From the NCBI GenBank assembly GCA_900708905.1, contig CAADRB010000003.1, forward strand, positions 663,479 to 727,478: a DNA stretch of 64,000 nucleotides, read 5' to 3'. The translations under genes and the position numbers were made by a program. Shown here piece by piece: positions 51,101-62,764 of this stretch. The notes under the pieces were generated by a model, which was given only the letters and a program-made list of their open reading frames with translations, had not been told where the DNA came from and ran no database searches. The DNA is from Hymenolepis diminuta (lineage: Eukaryota > Platyhelminthes > Cestoda > Cyclophyllidea > Hymenolepididae). Within the stretch, counting starts at the first letter, position 1, and each line of letters opens with the position of its first letter.

Positions 51101-52804
51101 TTTAAATTTCTTTGTTCTGATACAAATTTTCGGAAAGAGAAATTTTCCTTAAATGAATGTACATCAAATCTATCCTTATAACTCTGATTTTGCAATTAAT
51201 TCACCAGAAAGTAGTGTAAATTTTCTCACCTACGTCGATTCCATGTATATCTTACCTCAAAGGCCTCGTTATTTGAGCCTTTGGATCTGCTTTATTAGTC
51301 ATTTCGGAATCACATCCATATTGCTCAATTTGCGGCTCGGTAATTACAAAATGTGATACTGCTACCCCTGTTACCCAAAAAGGAGTGTAAGCTTAGTCAT
51401 CATTTGAAAAAAGAGCAGCTTTAGATAAGTTTCCTTTATCGCTTTCGATAAAGATCCATAGGTACAAGTAAGTAATTTGGTGGGTATCAGGCTATATGAG
51501 GATTTCACCTTTTATGCCAAGTTCCATCTAGAAGGGATGAGTTAAGTTCCTCGTCATAAAATTTTGATTCGGAGAAATCGGGAAAACGTTCTAATTAAAT
51601 AATGTAAATGTCGAGGAGTGTACACTTTCTCATGTAATGTCTTCTCGTAAAGGTTAATTAGGGAGAGAAAAGAACTTTCTTACCGATCCACTTATCTATC
51701 TAACTGTTGTAATCTGTAATTCTCTGTAGGATACCCCAACTGACTCTTAGGTTCCCTAAGACATTGCACTAGTTACAAACACGATCCGACAACATCACAA
51801 TACAAAACTACTCAAATTACTATATCAGCACAAGACGCATGTTTTCGTATGGATAGGTCGATTTATATTATGCACCATTTACAACTATAATGTAATTAAA
51901 ATCGTTCAAATAATAGAAAATTAAAAGGTGGAAAATAAAGAATCCTACTTCTAAGGATTACTTTGGGAAAAATGTTATTTTCTTATATGTAATATTAAAC
52001 CAAGACGAGTATTAATATGACGCATTCCAAAATGGGCTTGAGAGTTTACTTAAGAGAAATCATAAGTGTATCCCCATCCAGAGTGAGCAGTTGTTGTCGA
52101 GATTCCGATTCCTTTACCACCATAGAATGGGGATTGCTGACTGACATCGCAACGTCCGGCCACGACAATATTCTACTTTCGAAAATATCTATTAGAACTA
52201 CTTAGAATATAAGTAACTGTGGAGCATTAGGGTGTGGCTCCATCTTACTAGTCAGGTCTCCACACTATCTACTCATGTATTTCCTTTTTATTAACACTCC
52301 ATTTCCATTCCGTTAATAAAATAATAGTACTTCGATTCTCTTGGAGACAGTCATCCTTATTTCTCAGTCTGGTTTTTATATTGCGTGTAATTTTTCAGAA
52401 TAAAGTCAAAATAACCTCCACCTCAGACATAGTTTGTGCAAACTGTTGCTACATTATGCATGCATAAGGTATAACAATAACCGTTTCTCAACCTCTTATA
52501 ACGAATTTGACGTGATTTAGTGAATTCAGAGACGCCGGCAATTCGATCAGAATAAATAAATTTATCTTTTTTACTCCACTAGATTTCATAAATTTATTAA
52601 TTAAAATCGCCTTTTGATTATTAATTAAAGTGCTTATCTTTTTCCGTATTCCTTTTGTTGAAAAAGAAGCACCGCATGAATTGTAATTATTAACAGACCA
52701 TTTTCATTTATTTTCACGCCAATTAAATATTTTTAAATAATGAGTTAAAAGTTGTTAGTGTCGTTGATTTATTTTATATTTTAATTTCAGATACAAATGA
52801 ATGA
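39088..52804 (+). CDS. Ionotropic glutamate receptor subunit, divergent, tandem copy 1 (16 exons, 795 residues)
   Basis: Exons: 39088-39169, 42279-42434, 42505-42738, 45550-45573, 45618-45784, 45829-45882, 46133-46327, 46915-47025, 47098-47226, 47299-47487, 48084-48380, 48543-48721, 48797-48944, 49138-49331, 49458-49672, 52791-52804. Phases join throughout. A ligand-gated cation channel of the plasma membrane. Order: signal peptide (1 to about 22), amino-terminal domain (to about 384), S1 (PPLITTEVDVNG; WTGLFRYIAEW; PFSVTPNR with Arg462 where iGluRs bind the agonist carboxylate), M1 (about 499-517), pore loop ending FQ|G with Gln546 at the likely Q/R/N position, M3 with VVWWLF and AFCANYAAY (575-583), S2 (IRGSN; ALLDES; Cys675 and Cys733 as the usual disulphide pair), M4 (about 760-783) and a very short tail. 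The gate motif departs from SYTANLAAF. Intron 7 needs a GC donor. Introns 1, 3 and 15 are about 3 kb each and hold repeats. Confidence 0.92.
41398..41530 (+). repeat. SINE-like copy (subfamily 2)
   Basis: 'atctgctaagtaggaggt' followed by a B-box-like 'aagatcatgggtacacatcc' and 'gctcaatcgcactggcta'. The first block also occurs at 59078-59098. Just upstream, 41368-41400 contains a small tandem array of 'aatgtc' units. It lies in intron 1 of iGluR copy 1. Confidence 0.5.
43445..43745 (+). repeat. Dispersed repeat family B, copy 2
   Basis: Aligns in order with 14690-14975 ('ctttattcgcattcgctatg', 'cggtttttcatcc', 'gacgtcttttatg', 'gatccctatctgtcatgtc', 'taaacgcga', 'gtgactcataaaattgtctt'). It lies in intron 3 of iGluR copy 1. 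Confidence 0.65.
44480..44710 (+). repeat. SINE-like copy (body and 3' end)
   Basis: 'gatatgacaaatcttattgg', 'gagaattcaattttctcact', 'gaggaggtcaacgatg', 'cgaatgttggaagaccc' and 'aggattgggaatttttt' parallel blocks in the 13.6-kb and 16.1-kb copies. The tRNA-like head is degraded. It lies in intron 3 of iGluR copy 1. Confidence 0.5.
45550..45573 (+). other. 24-nt microexon, iGluR copy 1
   Basis: Between a TTTCAG acceptor and a GTAAGT donor lie 24 bases that, joined in phase 1, encode ETDQNPFY in the amino-terminal domain. The paralogue has a 24-nt exon at the same place (56436-56459, ETDIHPFT). Skipping it would remove exactly eight residues without changing frame. Confidence 0.8.
45785..45828 (+). 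other. 44-nt intron in iGluR copy 1
   Basis: GTAAGA to GTAAG, just 44 bases. The same intron in copy 2 (56670-56713) is also 44 bases. It separates exons 5 and 6. Confidence 0.75.
46328..46914 (+). other. GC-AG intron in iGluR copy 1
   Basis: Exon 7 is 195 nt in both paralogues if copy 1 ends at CAA|GCAAGT, a textbook GC donor with otherwise perfect consensus. The following exon resumes in phase 0 (VKDVPYIT). No GT lies at the homologous position; reading through gives ASLN and a stop. Confidence 0.8.
48084..48721 (+). other. iGluR copy 1 exons 11-12: S1 end, M1, pore, M3
   Basis: Exon 11 (48084-48380) carries the agonist-binding arginine context PFSVTPNRS and M1, and ends FGYLFQ. Exon 12 (48543-48721) starts GVRTRPP, then VVWWLFCLILVIAFCANYAAYRSS. 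The family norm is ...QQG..., [22 protein letters not shown]. The tryptophan pair is kept; the SYTANLAAF lurcher motif retains only A-N and A-A with aromatic or other substitutions. Homologous exons in copy 2 lie beyond the window. Confidence 0.88.
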
Positions 52805-52944
52805 TTGAAGAAGGAATGATACCCAAGTTTTCACCCTCATCTGTAAACATTACTGACTTTTGTATGACAAAAGCCGGTGACTTTTAATTACTCAACAAAA
52901 ACATTGAAAATATTTGTATATTTTATTATATCAGTCATAAGGCC

Positions 52945-52950
52945 AATAAA
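52945..52950 (+). terminator. Polyadenylation signal of iGluR copy 1
   Basis: AATAAA 141 bases after the stop codon, in a region followed by T-rich sequence. Confidence 0.6.
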
Positions 52951-53849
52951 CTGGTGATTTATTTCATATTAATTTAATTTCACGTTTGGAGGTGTCACGA
53001 AGAAACTGAAAATATGCAAGTTACCGTATATTTTTTTCTTGGCGATATAAGAATTTCATTCTATGTTCTCTCTCCTTTTATTATTGAAAATGACCTTAAA
53101 TTATTAAATTGCTTACCTGAACTAAAGAATGACCTTGTGCACTGCACAGTTCCTCCAAAACAACTGGATATCCAACAACTTCAAATTTGTCTTCTCTTTC
53201 CTCTCAACCACTATTTTTGTGGATATTTGGAAATCGTTAGCTGGAATTACATAAGGGTGTTGTGAAATCATCTACAGATTTTTCAACTGATATGTACTCA
53301 AAGACTGACGACTCAAATTAAATGGGTGAAATTTGCAGAAAGGTAAAGTACAGCGCCGTATGGAACCTCTGCCACTCAGTGAATCCCACAGAATTCTGTG
53401 CTATTAATGTGTTCATCAATTTCATAATATTTGGCAATTACCCCTGACACAAATAAGTAACCAAGACGCACTTGAATTGCTTTAATGTTTCAATTTATGG
53501 GCCCTGTTCGGGAGAATATTCCAGTTTTCGTTATTCATCAAATTCCAGGCTTACTTTGATTCCTTATTGCATTGATTTATGTAATAAGAATATTTAATTT
53601 CGTAGAACTTGAACTGTTTTGGATCCTTCTTTGGTTTCAAGCATTGAGCACTAGTCACTTCAACTGATCATATGAAGAAGTTGCATTGGCTCCTCAAGTA
53701 ACGTTTGCATATTTGCATTGCGCGTAATGACCTTGAGTATTAACATAGGCCAATGGAAAACAATGACAGAATAGTTGCACAAAATCTGTAAAATATTGTA
53801 TGAGTAAGTCAGTTTGCTGTCTCGACGCGCAGATTTTTTTATCTGAACA
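52951..53849. other. Spacer between the two iGluR genes
   Basis: About 0.9 kb; includes repeat family A copy 3 and the presumed promoter of copy 2. No additional gene is seen. Confidence 0.7.
53010..53270 (+). repeat. Dispersed repeat family A, copy 3
   Basis: 'ctggatatccaacaactt', 'caaatttgtcttctctttcc' and 'tttggaaatcgttagctgga' followed by 'attacataag' match copies at 181-405 and 1625-1860 in order. The open frame 53014-53265 over it is incidental. Confidence 0.5.
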
Positions 53850-56800
53850 ATGGACTTTATAGCATTTTATCTGCTCTTACTTCTTCTAAAATCAGGAAGC
53901 TATGCTCAATCAAATGCCAAAGCCGTCCGTGGGTTTTGACTTTTATTAATCATATCTTGCTTATAATTATTTATTTGTCATAAGGTAAATATATGTCTTC
54001 AAATTTTGTTAGATATTTCGTAGGTTTATTTATTACGAAATGAATACAATTTTTGAAACGAGGAGCTCGTTTTAATTGAACCCATGTATTGTTGATGAAT
54101 TTTGTTTAACATATGGTGAGACACAACCATAATTTAATAGAAAATTCCTGTTGATATCCATGAATTTACCCAGAAAGTCGGGGGAAAGCCAATTAAATAT
54201 GATTTCTAGAACGTTAATCTGAATTAAAGATCAAATTAAACAAGACTCTCTTGAGAAAACTTCTACTCTACCCCGTATTGGACTATTAATATCCCTTTTA
54301 TCCAGATGTATAATGGCATGGCACCGCAATATACACCCAAGACAATAAATTTCAAACTTAGATGTAGAAGACGGGGGTGGAGTGGAGGAGGGGGTTGATG
54401 GTACCGTATTGGGTGTGTTAAACTTAAAAGGGTTAGGTAGTCGCATCTAAGGGATTCATTTTGGCAGGCAAATAAATTGCGCAGAAACCCTTGTCTCTCA
54501 TAAGGTTTGCGAATTTCGTATGAAATTACGTAAGTGGCAATCAGAGACAAAATTCACTCATAAGAAACGTCAAAAAGTTCATAAATAGCGGTAATGCCCC
54601 TACAGGTACTCCCCATCTGGTTCGAAATCGATGGGAAAATTGAGTTGGCTTAGAAATAATTGTATTAAGGGAAAGATAAAGTATTGAGAACTGTCTTCAT
54701 TGTGTTGTTTGACGATTGCGACAATGACAGTGTTCATATTTCTCAAACCTAGATTTAACTAATTGGGGTAGATTTCCAGCGATTTTCGTGACGTTCTAAG
54801 TACACAAGTGATTTGCACGGCTTTTTCTCAGTGTTATATCACAAAGATAAGAATTTAATAAAGAGAGTAGTTAGAAAGAAGGGCCTTTGCCGAAATTATT
54901 AAATCTATTTTTATATTCCTTTCAGCTTTATTTAGTATAAAACTCTTCCAAAATTTTCCTTTAGTGACTATTTTGAAAATGTCTTGTGACTGTGAAAGCA
55001 TATCCATTGAAAAATTAGAGATTTGAAAATTTTGCATTCCAAATGTTCTGCAGCTGGATTTTTGTATTTGCAGCTAGAGATATGCATATTCATTATTTCC
55101 TTACTTTTTAGTATTTACGGATCCACGACTGGATGTGGAACGATGTACTCATCTATTTAATAACATCCTTAATTTGCCCAACTTCACAAACCTGAAATTT
55201 CAACATATTTCCCCGATATTTTTACCTGCTCTTTCTACCTCACCAACACCTAGAGAGCTGGAGAGCCGTTAGTTTCAGACTGTTCTAGTTTTAAATTCAG
55301 CTTGAATTTCCCGTGCTTATTTTATTGTCATGGTCTCTTTAAGAGTACAAAATTATCCAAAATAGCACAATTCTTGTGGAGATCGGACCTGATTACTTCT
55401 ACGGACCGTCATATTTCCCAATTCAGACTGGTACAAATGTGGCTGGAGTTGATCGATCGCGGATTACTGTATTTGATTTGACCAAAGACATCCAAAATAA
55501 AGTTCTTGAAGCTGCTGTTAAGCATCTTACTCAAAACTCTGATATTGTGAAGCTTGCCTATCTTTACGACGATACGGGTATGTCATGTTTAATTATTAAC
55601 CATCGACCTCAATTTCCTTAAGTTCTCTCAGGACAGCTATTACATTTTCAAGAAATTGATGTAACTGTTCTGTCTGTGGTTCATGCATATCGTTCAAGAT
55701 TGAATTTGTAGAACGCACACGGTGATGATCTATACTTATATATATATACCTGTTTGACCTAGTTGTCACATCTGGGTCACAGAAGCTAGGCCAAACTTTG
55801 CTAACATGAAGCACGGATACTTCTACCGATAGATGACTTAGCGAACCCTTTGACGCATAAAGTAGGTCAAACCCTCTGTTTCGATATTTTTCATAATTTT
55901 GCTATTGAGCACACTTTTTCGGCGGGTCTAGCAGCTCTCCTTTTCCTACCCTCTTTTCCTTCCTCTTTTCTCTTTTTTCGATCGTAAAATGTTCCACTGG
56001 TCCAATTCAACTCGCATTGTTCTGATTTTTTGATTCCTATCGTATTTTGGTTAACACTTAAGTAGATTGTTAGATCTTTAAAGAGAATCAGTTTACACGC
56101 CTAACTCGGTCAGATGGTTAACATTGCTTTGATTGAGATTAATGCTGCTTTAAACTCCTGACCTTTGACGTGATAGACGTGTAAGCCAAGTTCACATTAT
56201 CACGAATTGTACAAGAATAACTAGATCAGGAAGTCTTTTTAGCAGTAGAAGAAAATATAATTAATCACAATATAGAGTCTTTCAGTTGCAGAAAAGCTGA
56301 AATTTTTCAAATTTTCCTAATAGCATGTTCAAAATTTAGAGCTTTAATTGGAAATAACTTTTTCAAAGATTGATAAAGCAACCTTTAAATCCCCGAAATT
56401 GCATATTACCTTATTGTTTTATCTTCGACTTTCAGAAACGGACATTCACCCCTTCACGAGTAAGTCTAATCTTAGTAGGTTTTAACTGATAGTATTTCAA
56501 AGATATGGGAAACTTGGGATTCATGAAAAACCTGATTGGAAAGTGTATTGTCCTCCCTCTCAGTGAATTTGATACTCCCGAGAATGCATTGGGTAAAATC
56601 CTCATTGAAGGATCCTATATTATTGTGCTCAATGTTCGCCAGGATGCAGCTTTGAAAATTCTGAGAAGGGTATGACGTTCAACACATTATCGATAATTGA
56701 TTGGCTTATTTAGGCCGAAGAAAAGAATATTCTACTGCATCCATTCCATTGGATTGTTTTCAATGCTGTAAGTTTAGTCATGATTAATGATAAAAGTTTC

Positions 56801-59800
56801 CTCATATATATATTACGCAATATAAAATTACATATATATCAACAATATCGTTACCTGCCTTAGTGTTAATGATCTGTACAGACTCGAGAATATATTGCGG
56901 CATTCGATTAGGGCTTTCTAATTCTAACTGAGATGTTCACAGCACTAAGACTTAGTTAAAATCCTGGGATGGCTAAAGTCTCATTTCAGAAGAGCTAAAC
57001 TATCAACTCCAGTATACTCAAAATAAAAAGCGATTGTTCCTGCTCACGATTAGAGCCTACTTCCACTAACTGGGGTGCCAACAGTATTAGGTTACAAACC
57101 ACGAATTCTTTGATAGTTAAAACCTTATCCTATGGCCGAAATTAGAAGATGGGAGAGTGACTGGCTCTTTTTGGATTAGCAGAGAAGGGAACTGTCATTT
57201 GGGGATCTGTTTCACATAGTTTAAAAGGACAGCTCACAAGCAAAGGGGGCTTTCTAGGACATACTTTGTGACAGAATACAAAAATCTTATCGAATCGAAA
57301 AACGCAAATAAAATTATTAGACATATCAAGGCTAAATATGTGTGATCTGTGATAACAAATGTGGGGATCTTCGGCCAAAGTTTTATATGCCTGGGACGTA
57401 TTATGACTGTGAAATTTAAGAATTTTTAAGAACTATTGGAACAATCACCATGAGGAAACCTGTAATCCGATTGGTGATTGGTGACTTGCCCTATCTGTGT
57501 TTGCCACGCGCTCATCAGTCTTAATGAGCAGATCGCAGATTAAAAGAATTGCGTACCAACAGATTAGCTTAAGCACGCTTTTTGTTGGGACAAACATGCC
57601 TAGTGATAAGCTGGTAGGAATAGATGAATGAAAAATATTGTCAATGACAACATAAAGACCATACTTAAGTCCTGGTATTACAAAAATGACTCAAACTCAT
57701 TGCAAGTGATCACCGTTTAAATAAGAAATATTTATTATAAATTCCATAATTAGTCAATTTTAAATTTATTTATCTTATTGTTAATATAGGGAGTAACTCT
57801 ATCTGGACAACAGTTTAATGTGGACGACACAAACTTCTACGCCATCGAATTCTCGACAAATGGAAACCTTCAAAGTTTTCCCGAACTCTCTGACTTTTCG
57901 ACGTCCATAACTCCTCAAGATCTGATTTGTAGAGACACGGCAGTGAAAGCCCTTTTGAAAGTGCAATCTCAACTCGGTCAGACGGTAAGATTAAATTTAG
58001 ATAAGTATATTATTAGAAAATAAATGGGTTTTATGAATACTCAAGTGGCCACCATTCGAATATAATATTCGGATGTAGAATAGTTTTTTTGTGAATTAAT
58101 GAATTTTAATGGAAATGTGTTTAAATGAAGTAATAAAATTAATGCCTTTTATTTTAGGTTTCAGATGCTACTTATATAACAAGTAGTTTCAAAGCAGATA
58201 TTCAAACCTGGGAATTCTACTCATATGTGTACACAACCCAAGATACAAAAAGCGTAAGAATAATTAAATTAATTAGAGTTAATTTTTATTCGTAAATAGG
58301 AAGACTAAGATACTTCACTTACGTTTACTCAGTATTTCCATATTTTTAACTTTACATGGAAAAAAATTTTACAATTTTATGGGATTTGTTGAAATACCAA
58401 CCAGAGAAGCCTTTTCGTATTCTAATTCCACATTTTCAGGCGTACATGGTTAAGATAACTCAAGATCTCCAAATTGAGGCTGGTTTTCAACCTCTAAAAT
58501 CGCCGCCTTCAAGAGCATCTCTTCTTCAGCTGATGAAAAAGAAGGGCCTTCGACTGGGGGCAATTGTGGTAAGATAATATTAAAAGTTTTTATATATCAA
58601 TCGATTAATAGAAATATGACTATGGATTAATGTTGATGTGGCCGTTGGTAAATAGACTAGTTTAATTTTATGAGAGGCCACTATGATTTGGAGTTAATTT
58701 TAAACCAGTATGCACAGGGTGATCAAATATTTTTTAACATTTTTAAACTAGATGATTTAATTATTAAATCAAGTTTTTATTAAAAAGGAAATATGATAAG
58801 GGCCCATGTAAACATAAGCTATCGATGAGATTCGATTTGTACACGAGTAGTTTCCTAAACTGATCGGATTTTTTGGTGAATCTGTAGTAATGAGTTTTCA
58901 TCCTTGCATCAGTTTAAGGTAATGATCCACTACCTTCATGCCGTTCGAATAAACTGATTTCCGAGCTTCATAATGTATCATTAGGTTATCAGGCTCTTGA
59001 ATATTTAAACATCTAGAGATCTTATTAGGTCTTTACCTCACTCTGTATATACCCCAGTTGTGTTGCGTCCACTATATGCATCTGCTAAGTAGGAGGTCAT
59101 GAGTTCAATATCTATTTTTACACAGTAGGCGATCGAAATGATTCACTGCACTGATTTATATTGATCAGCAGAGCGATTGCCCAATGTGAGTATCGCAACA
59201 AAAAGGAATCAAGATTGTCAAATGTGGCTAATCACAATAATTTAAAAAAATATATTTTCAGATAGATGTTTGTCATTATATGCTGATTCTGTACAACAAA
59301 TAGTGACAAAGAGAATAATAGAAAAACCAGCATTAATGTCATGACAGTAAAGAATTTATTATCTGGAATAGCAGACCAAGTAAATTTCAGAATGAAATTA
59401 ATAAGTCTGTGAACTGCTGATCCGAAAGAAGAAAACTATGATCTTAAAAATTGGAGTGACTAAATGCTTGAAGAAGCAAAGTTGTGGAAATCAAAAGCTA
59501 GTGGAAAGCTAGTCGATAAAGTCATCAAAGATCCCAAGGGTCCATTTTGTAATTGAATACGATAGAAGAAAATCAATTTTAAGGTCCTCCGAGGAAAAAT
59601 GTAAATTTCTTTGGAAATGAATTAAAGTCGGGGTTTCATGAATTGAATTTGGTTACTTTATTTCGATACTTCTTCATTTAGATTAATGGAAATATTTGGA
59701 ATCAGGTCCGCTGAGGGATTCAAAATCTAGTTATATTTAAAACAGGGCAGAATTGAGAGTGGAGTAAGATTTACGATGAAATCATCATTCAGCAGAAAAT

Positions 59801-62192
59801 CTCAGAAGGTAAAGAACTGCTTTTTGCGCAATTCCTTCTTAATTGTGTGTAGTTCTTAAAAAACATGTTGTTTTCTTGAACATTTACCCGGCGCGGTAAG
59901 TTCGACTTATGTATAACAATGGAGATATGTGGTTTTAGGATGGATAAATTTATAAAATTGATCTTTTAAAAAGTCTGTAATTAGATGATCAAGTATAATG
60001 AAAAAATTTATTTAGCTGTGATAAAATGGTTAAATGTTGTAACATTAAAACTACCTTCTACTGATATACAGTTAAGTCTAGACTATCCTTTAAGCTACGA
60101 TAGCTCAGTACCTGATTGAAGAAGGGAGAAGAATTGCAACTCAATAGAGGATTTTCATCGTTATTTAATGAAGTTTGGATTGTGATTGGCTGCGTTACTC
60201 GCAGATGCGAGCACACAAGAATGGGAAATGGAATATATTGGACTGAAGGCATAAATCCCTTTCCAAGTATTGTATCTCTGCCTCATCCTCTGACACTTTT
60301 AAAGCTGTCTTTGTGTCAATTCTCTGTTAGATTAAAAGCTAATTATGGATCTATAAAATGCCATGCGCGTTACGTTCTTTTAATGCAAAATATGATCTCA
60401 GAATAAAAACTATATAGTGGTTTCCTCAGTTTTACACCCTTTGTTTCCTTTCGAGTTTACTTAATCTTGACCTTCAAGATGTTTGGCAATTTTCTTACAT
60501 CTGCATCCTTGAACTTTATTCATATATTAGATACATGTTTTAAGCCTGCTCCGCGATTTCTAATACTCATATTAAGTTAATGTCTTTGTCTCCTTCCTTC
60601 CTTGCAGTTATGTAGCTCGTGAAGTAGCTGGGAAGTACGACCGTCCTCTATCTTACGTTGACAAATTCTAAGTTAGAGCGTCTCTTATTAAAGAGCGGAG
60701 CAGTAAGATCTGCTAGTGAGGTGCTAAAAGAGATCTAGCGCAAGAGAGTGCGGTTCGTCATAAATTAATTTTATCTAACTTACCGCTTTTTATACGATGC
60801 ATATTACTGAAATTTCCTGTTTGTCAAATACATTTTCTATTACTGTTCTTGTATACATCAAATCAATGGGAAATATTATTAAGACTTTTTCAGAATTTAG
60901 TACACAACATGTTGATATTTAGTAATGATTTTTTAAATTTTTTTTACATCGTTAAAGATTTAAAATCAATATAATAGAATTATATTTAAGGAAGAAAGAA
61001 GAAGGAAAAATAAACTATTGCATTGATGGATTATTTGATTTACGAAATTGGTTTGCAAAACAAATGAATTTCCACTTTATTGTGCTTCAGGTTTCATTGA
61101 TCATTGAAGTCTTCACGCATTCATAACATTTTGAGGAAGACTGTCCGTATTTCGACCTCATTTTTAAATCGCATGGGTAGACGACTAATTTTGAAATAAA
61201 TAAGCCAGTTTTTTCTCATTTGAGCACATATTATTTTATTTTAACTAGTATTTAAAACGATAAAAATCTTCTGTTGCCTTTGAGTTATGAATAAATTTGT
61301 AATTTGGGCATATATATACCACTTTCCAAGTCAGAACAACCCGTAAGAGGCGCTTTAAAAAATATTTGGGGCTACATTGTTTAAAACATCACAAAATCAA
61401 ATTTTGATAGCAGTACGCACACAAAGAGGTGAAAGTGACTGTTTGGGCCTCTTTGTTCAATTGAATGGCCGAGGCGTCTAAAAATCACCTGAATTGATGA
61501 TCTGAACTTTTAAAAAGATCTCGCTTTAATAATTCTGAGTCTTTTTTTGAGGAAAGGGTCTTTTATTGGTCATTATGGTACCTCAACGGTTAGAAACTTC
61601 AATTAAGCCACCTGTTTTAAAAGCTAAGCTTGACCAACCTTAATGACAGTCCCATTCAATAGTTGTGTGGCGATGAGGGTCGAATCGGTGATCTCTGACT
61701 TCATAAAAAAACACTAACCATCAGTGTGGGACAAGAATGACTAATAGATTTTGGGAAATTGTTTCTCGAGGGACGCTTTTCAGGATTTTTATTGTATCCG
61801 ATTTTCCAAAAAATCTTAAATCCAGCTGTCAAAATGGACCAAGAACATTTTAGGCTCTCATTATGTTCCTTTGTTTCAATAACCCAATTTTCACTAACAT
61901 GGCATCTCCCCTGAATTTGGAAGATTCTAGATTCCTAATAAAACTACCATGGAGGTAAATACCAAGTTTTTACGATTTCATTGGCCTATATTTTATCTTC
62001 TAGGTACCACCATTAATTACAGAAGAAACTCTTGAGAATGGCACAAAAAATCTTCGTGGTCCTGAAATAACACTTGCTCAAGAGCTGATGAAACGATTGG
62101 ACGTGCCCTATAAAATCACAGCTTACAAGGAGGGTACGGGTATTGAACACGATGGTAAATGGACGGGAGTCTTTGGAAACCTGGAAAGATGG
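53850..62192 (+). CDS. Ionotropic glutamate receptor subunit, tandem copy 2 (10 exons seen, 441 residues, continues off right edge)
   Basis: Exons: 53850-53928, 55112-55267, 55344-55577, 56436-56459, 56503-56669, 56714-56767, 57790-57984, 58158-58253, 58440-58568, 62004-62192. All GT-AG and in phase. It has a signal peptide (MDFIAFYLLLLLLKSGSYA), an amino-terminal domain with the copy-1 motif IGPDYFYGPSYFP (copy 1: IGPDYFYGPSFFP), and the start of S1 (VPPLITEETLENG, GPEITLAQELMKRL, WTGVFGNLERW). Exon lengths equal those of copy 1 except exon 1 (79 versus 82) and exon 8 (96 versus 111). The remaining S1, channel and S2 exons are not found before 64000; the last visible intron contains a gypsy insertion. 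The gene may be intact further right or truncated; the window cannot tell. Confidence 0.9.
55750..56035 (+). repeat. Dispersed repeat family C, copy 2
   Basis: Counterpart of 12003-12230: 'gacctagttgtcacat', a C/T-rich tract, and 'ccactggtccaattcaactc'. It lies in intron 3 of iGluR copy 2. Confidence 0.5.
56436..56459 (+). other. 24-nt microexon, iGluR copy 2
   Basis: TTTCAG, 24 bases encoding ETDIHPFT across phase 1, then GTAAGT. Same position, length and phase as 45550-45573 in copy 1. Confidence 0.8.
59065..59250 (+). repeat. SINE-like copy (subfamily 2)
   Basis: 'gcatctgctaagtaggaggt' then 'catgagttcaatatc' (B-box-like), 'ggcgatcgaaatgattcact' and a tail. The first block repeats the 41.4-kb copy. 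It lies in intron 9 of iGluR copy 2 (58569-62003), which otherwise shows no gene; open frames at 60058-60406 are unsupported. Confidence 0.5.
61640..61735 (-). repeat. SINE-like copy (diverged)
   Basis: On the minus strand 'gaagtcagagatcaccgatt' leads into GATTCGACCCTC, a good B box; 'actgatggttagtg' may be the worn A-box side. It lies in intron 9 of iGluR copy 2. Confidence 0.45.
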
Positions 62193-62764
62193 GTGCGTTT
62201 TAACTCAAATTTTTTTATAAATGCTCAGTTACTCTATATAAAGCTGCACTTCTCAGACCCAAGGAGGAGGAAGACCTTTAGCTCAAACGAGTAATTTTCC
62301 TTTGAGAATAGAAGGATAGGGTATGGATACATGATTGGCTGCCTAGTCAACCAATAATTGTAACGCCAGTCTCTTCTCTAGTGATTTTGCATATGTTAGC
62401 GTGGGAACCCAATATTCTATAATTCAGTGTTCGAGAGATGAAGCTTGTGAGTCTCTTTCGAGTGCCCCGAAAATATTCGTTAGACATCCGAGCACCGCCC
62501 TCTTTTGAGCTTGGCTTTCCTCAGTCGATTCAATTTGAAATCGAGAACTCTCTACCCTCTACAACTCAATTTCATTTCTCGCTCCATTTTTAATGGAGCT
62601 TATTATTGAGCTTCTTTCTGGTAATTATTTAAGACACCAGGCCGACTCTTTCTTAGCTCTATGTGTTTAGGACTGTATTGTATTTTAGAAATAATCTTGC
62701 GCAACGGCCCCCGTGAGTTTATATTGGAGTTCTGTGTGTAAGATTCTGACGTCTGTCGGCCACA
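62193..62764. other. Intron 10 of iGluR copy 2, 5' part
   Basis: Starts with a GTGCGT donor. No exon matching copy-1 exon 11 was seen here. Low-complexity and repeat-like sequence leads into the gypsy remnant. Confidence 0.6.

Noticed and set aside
53014..53265. Open frame between the two receptor genes
   Set aside because: It coincides with dispersed repeat A, whose other copies are not open.
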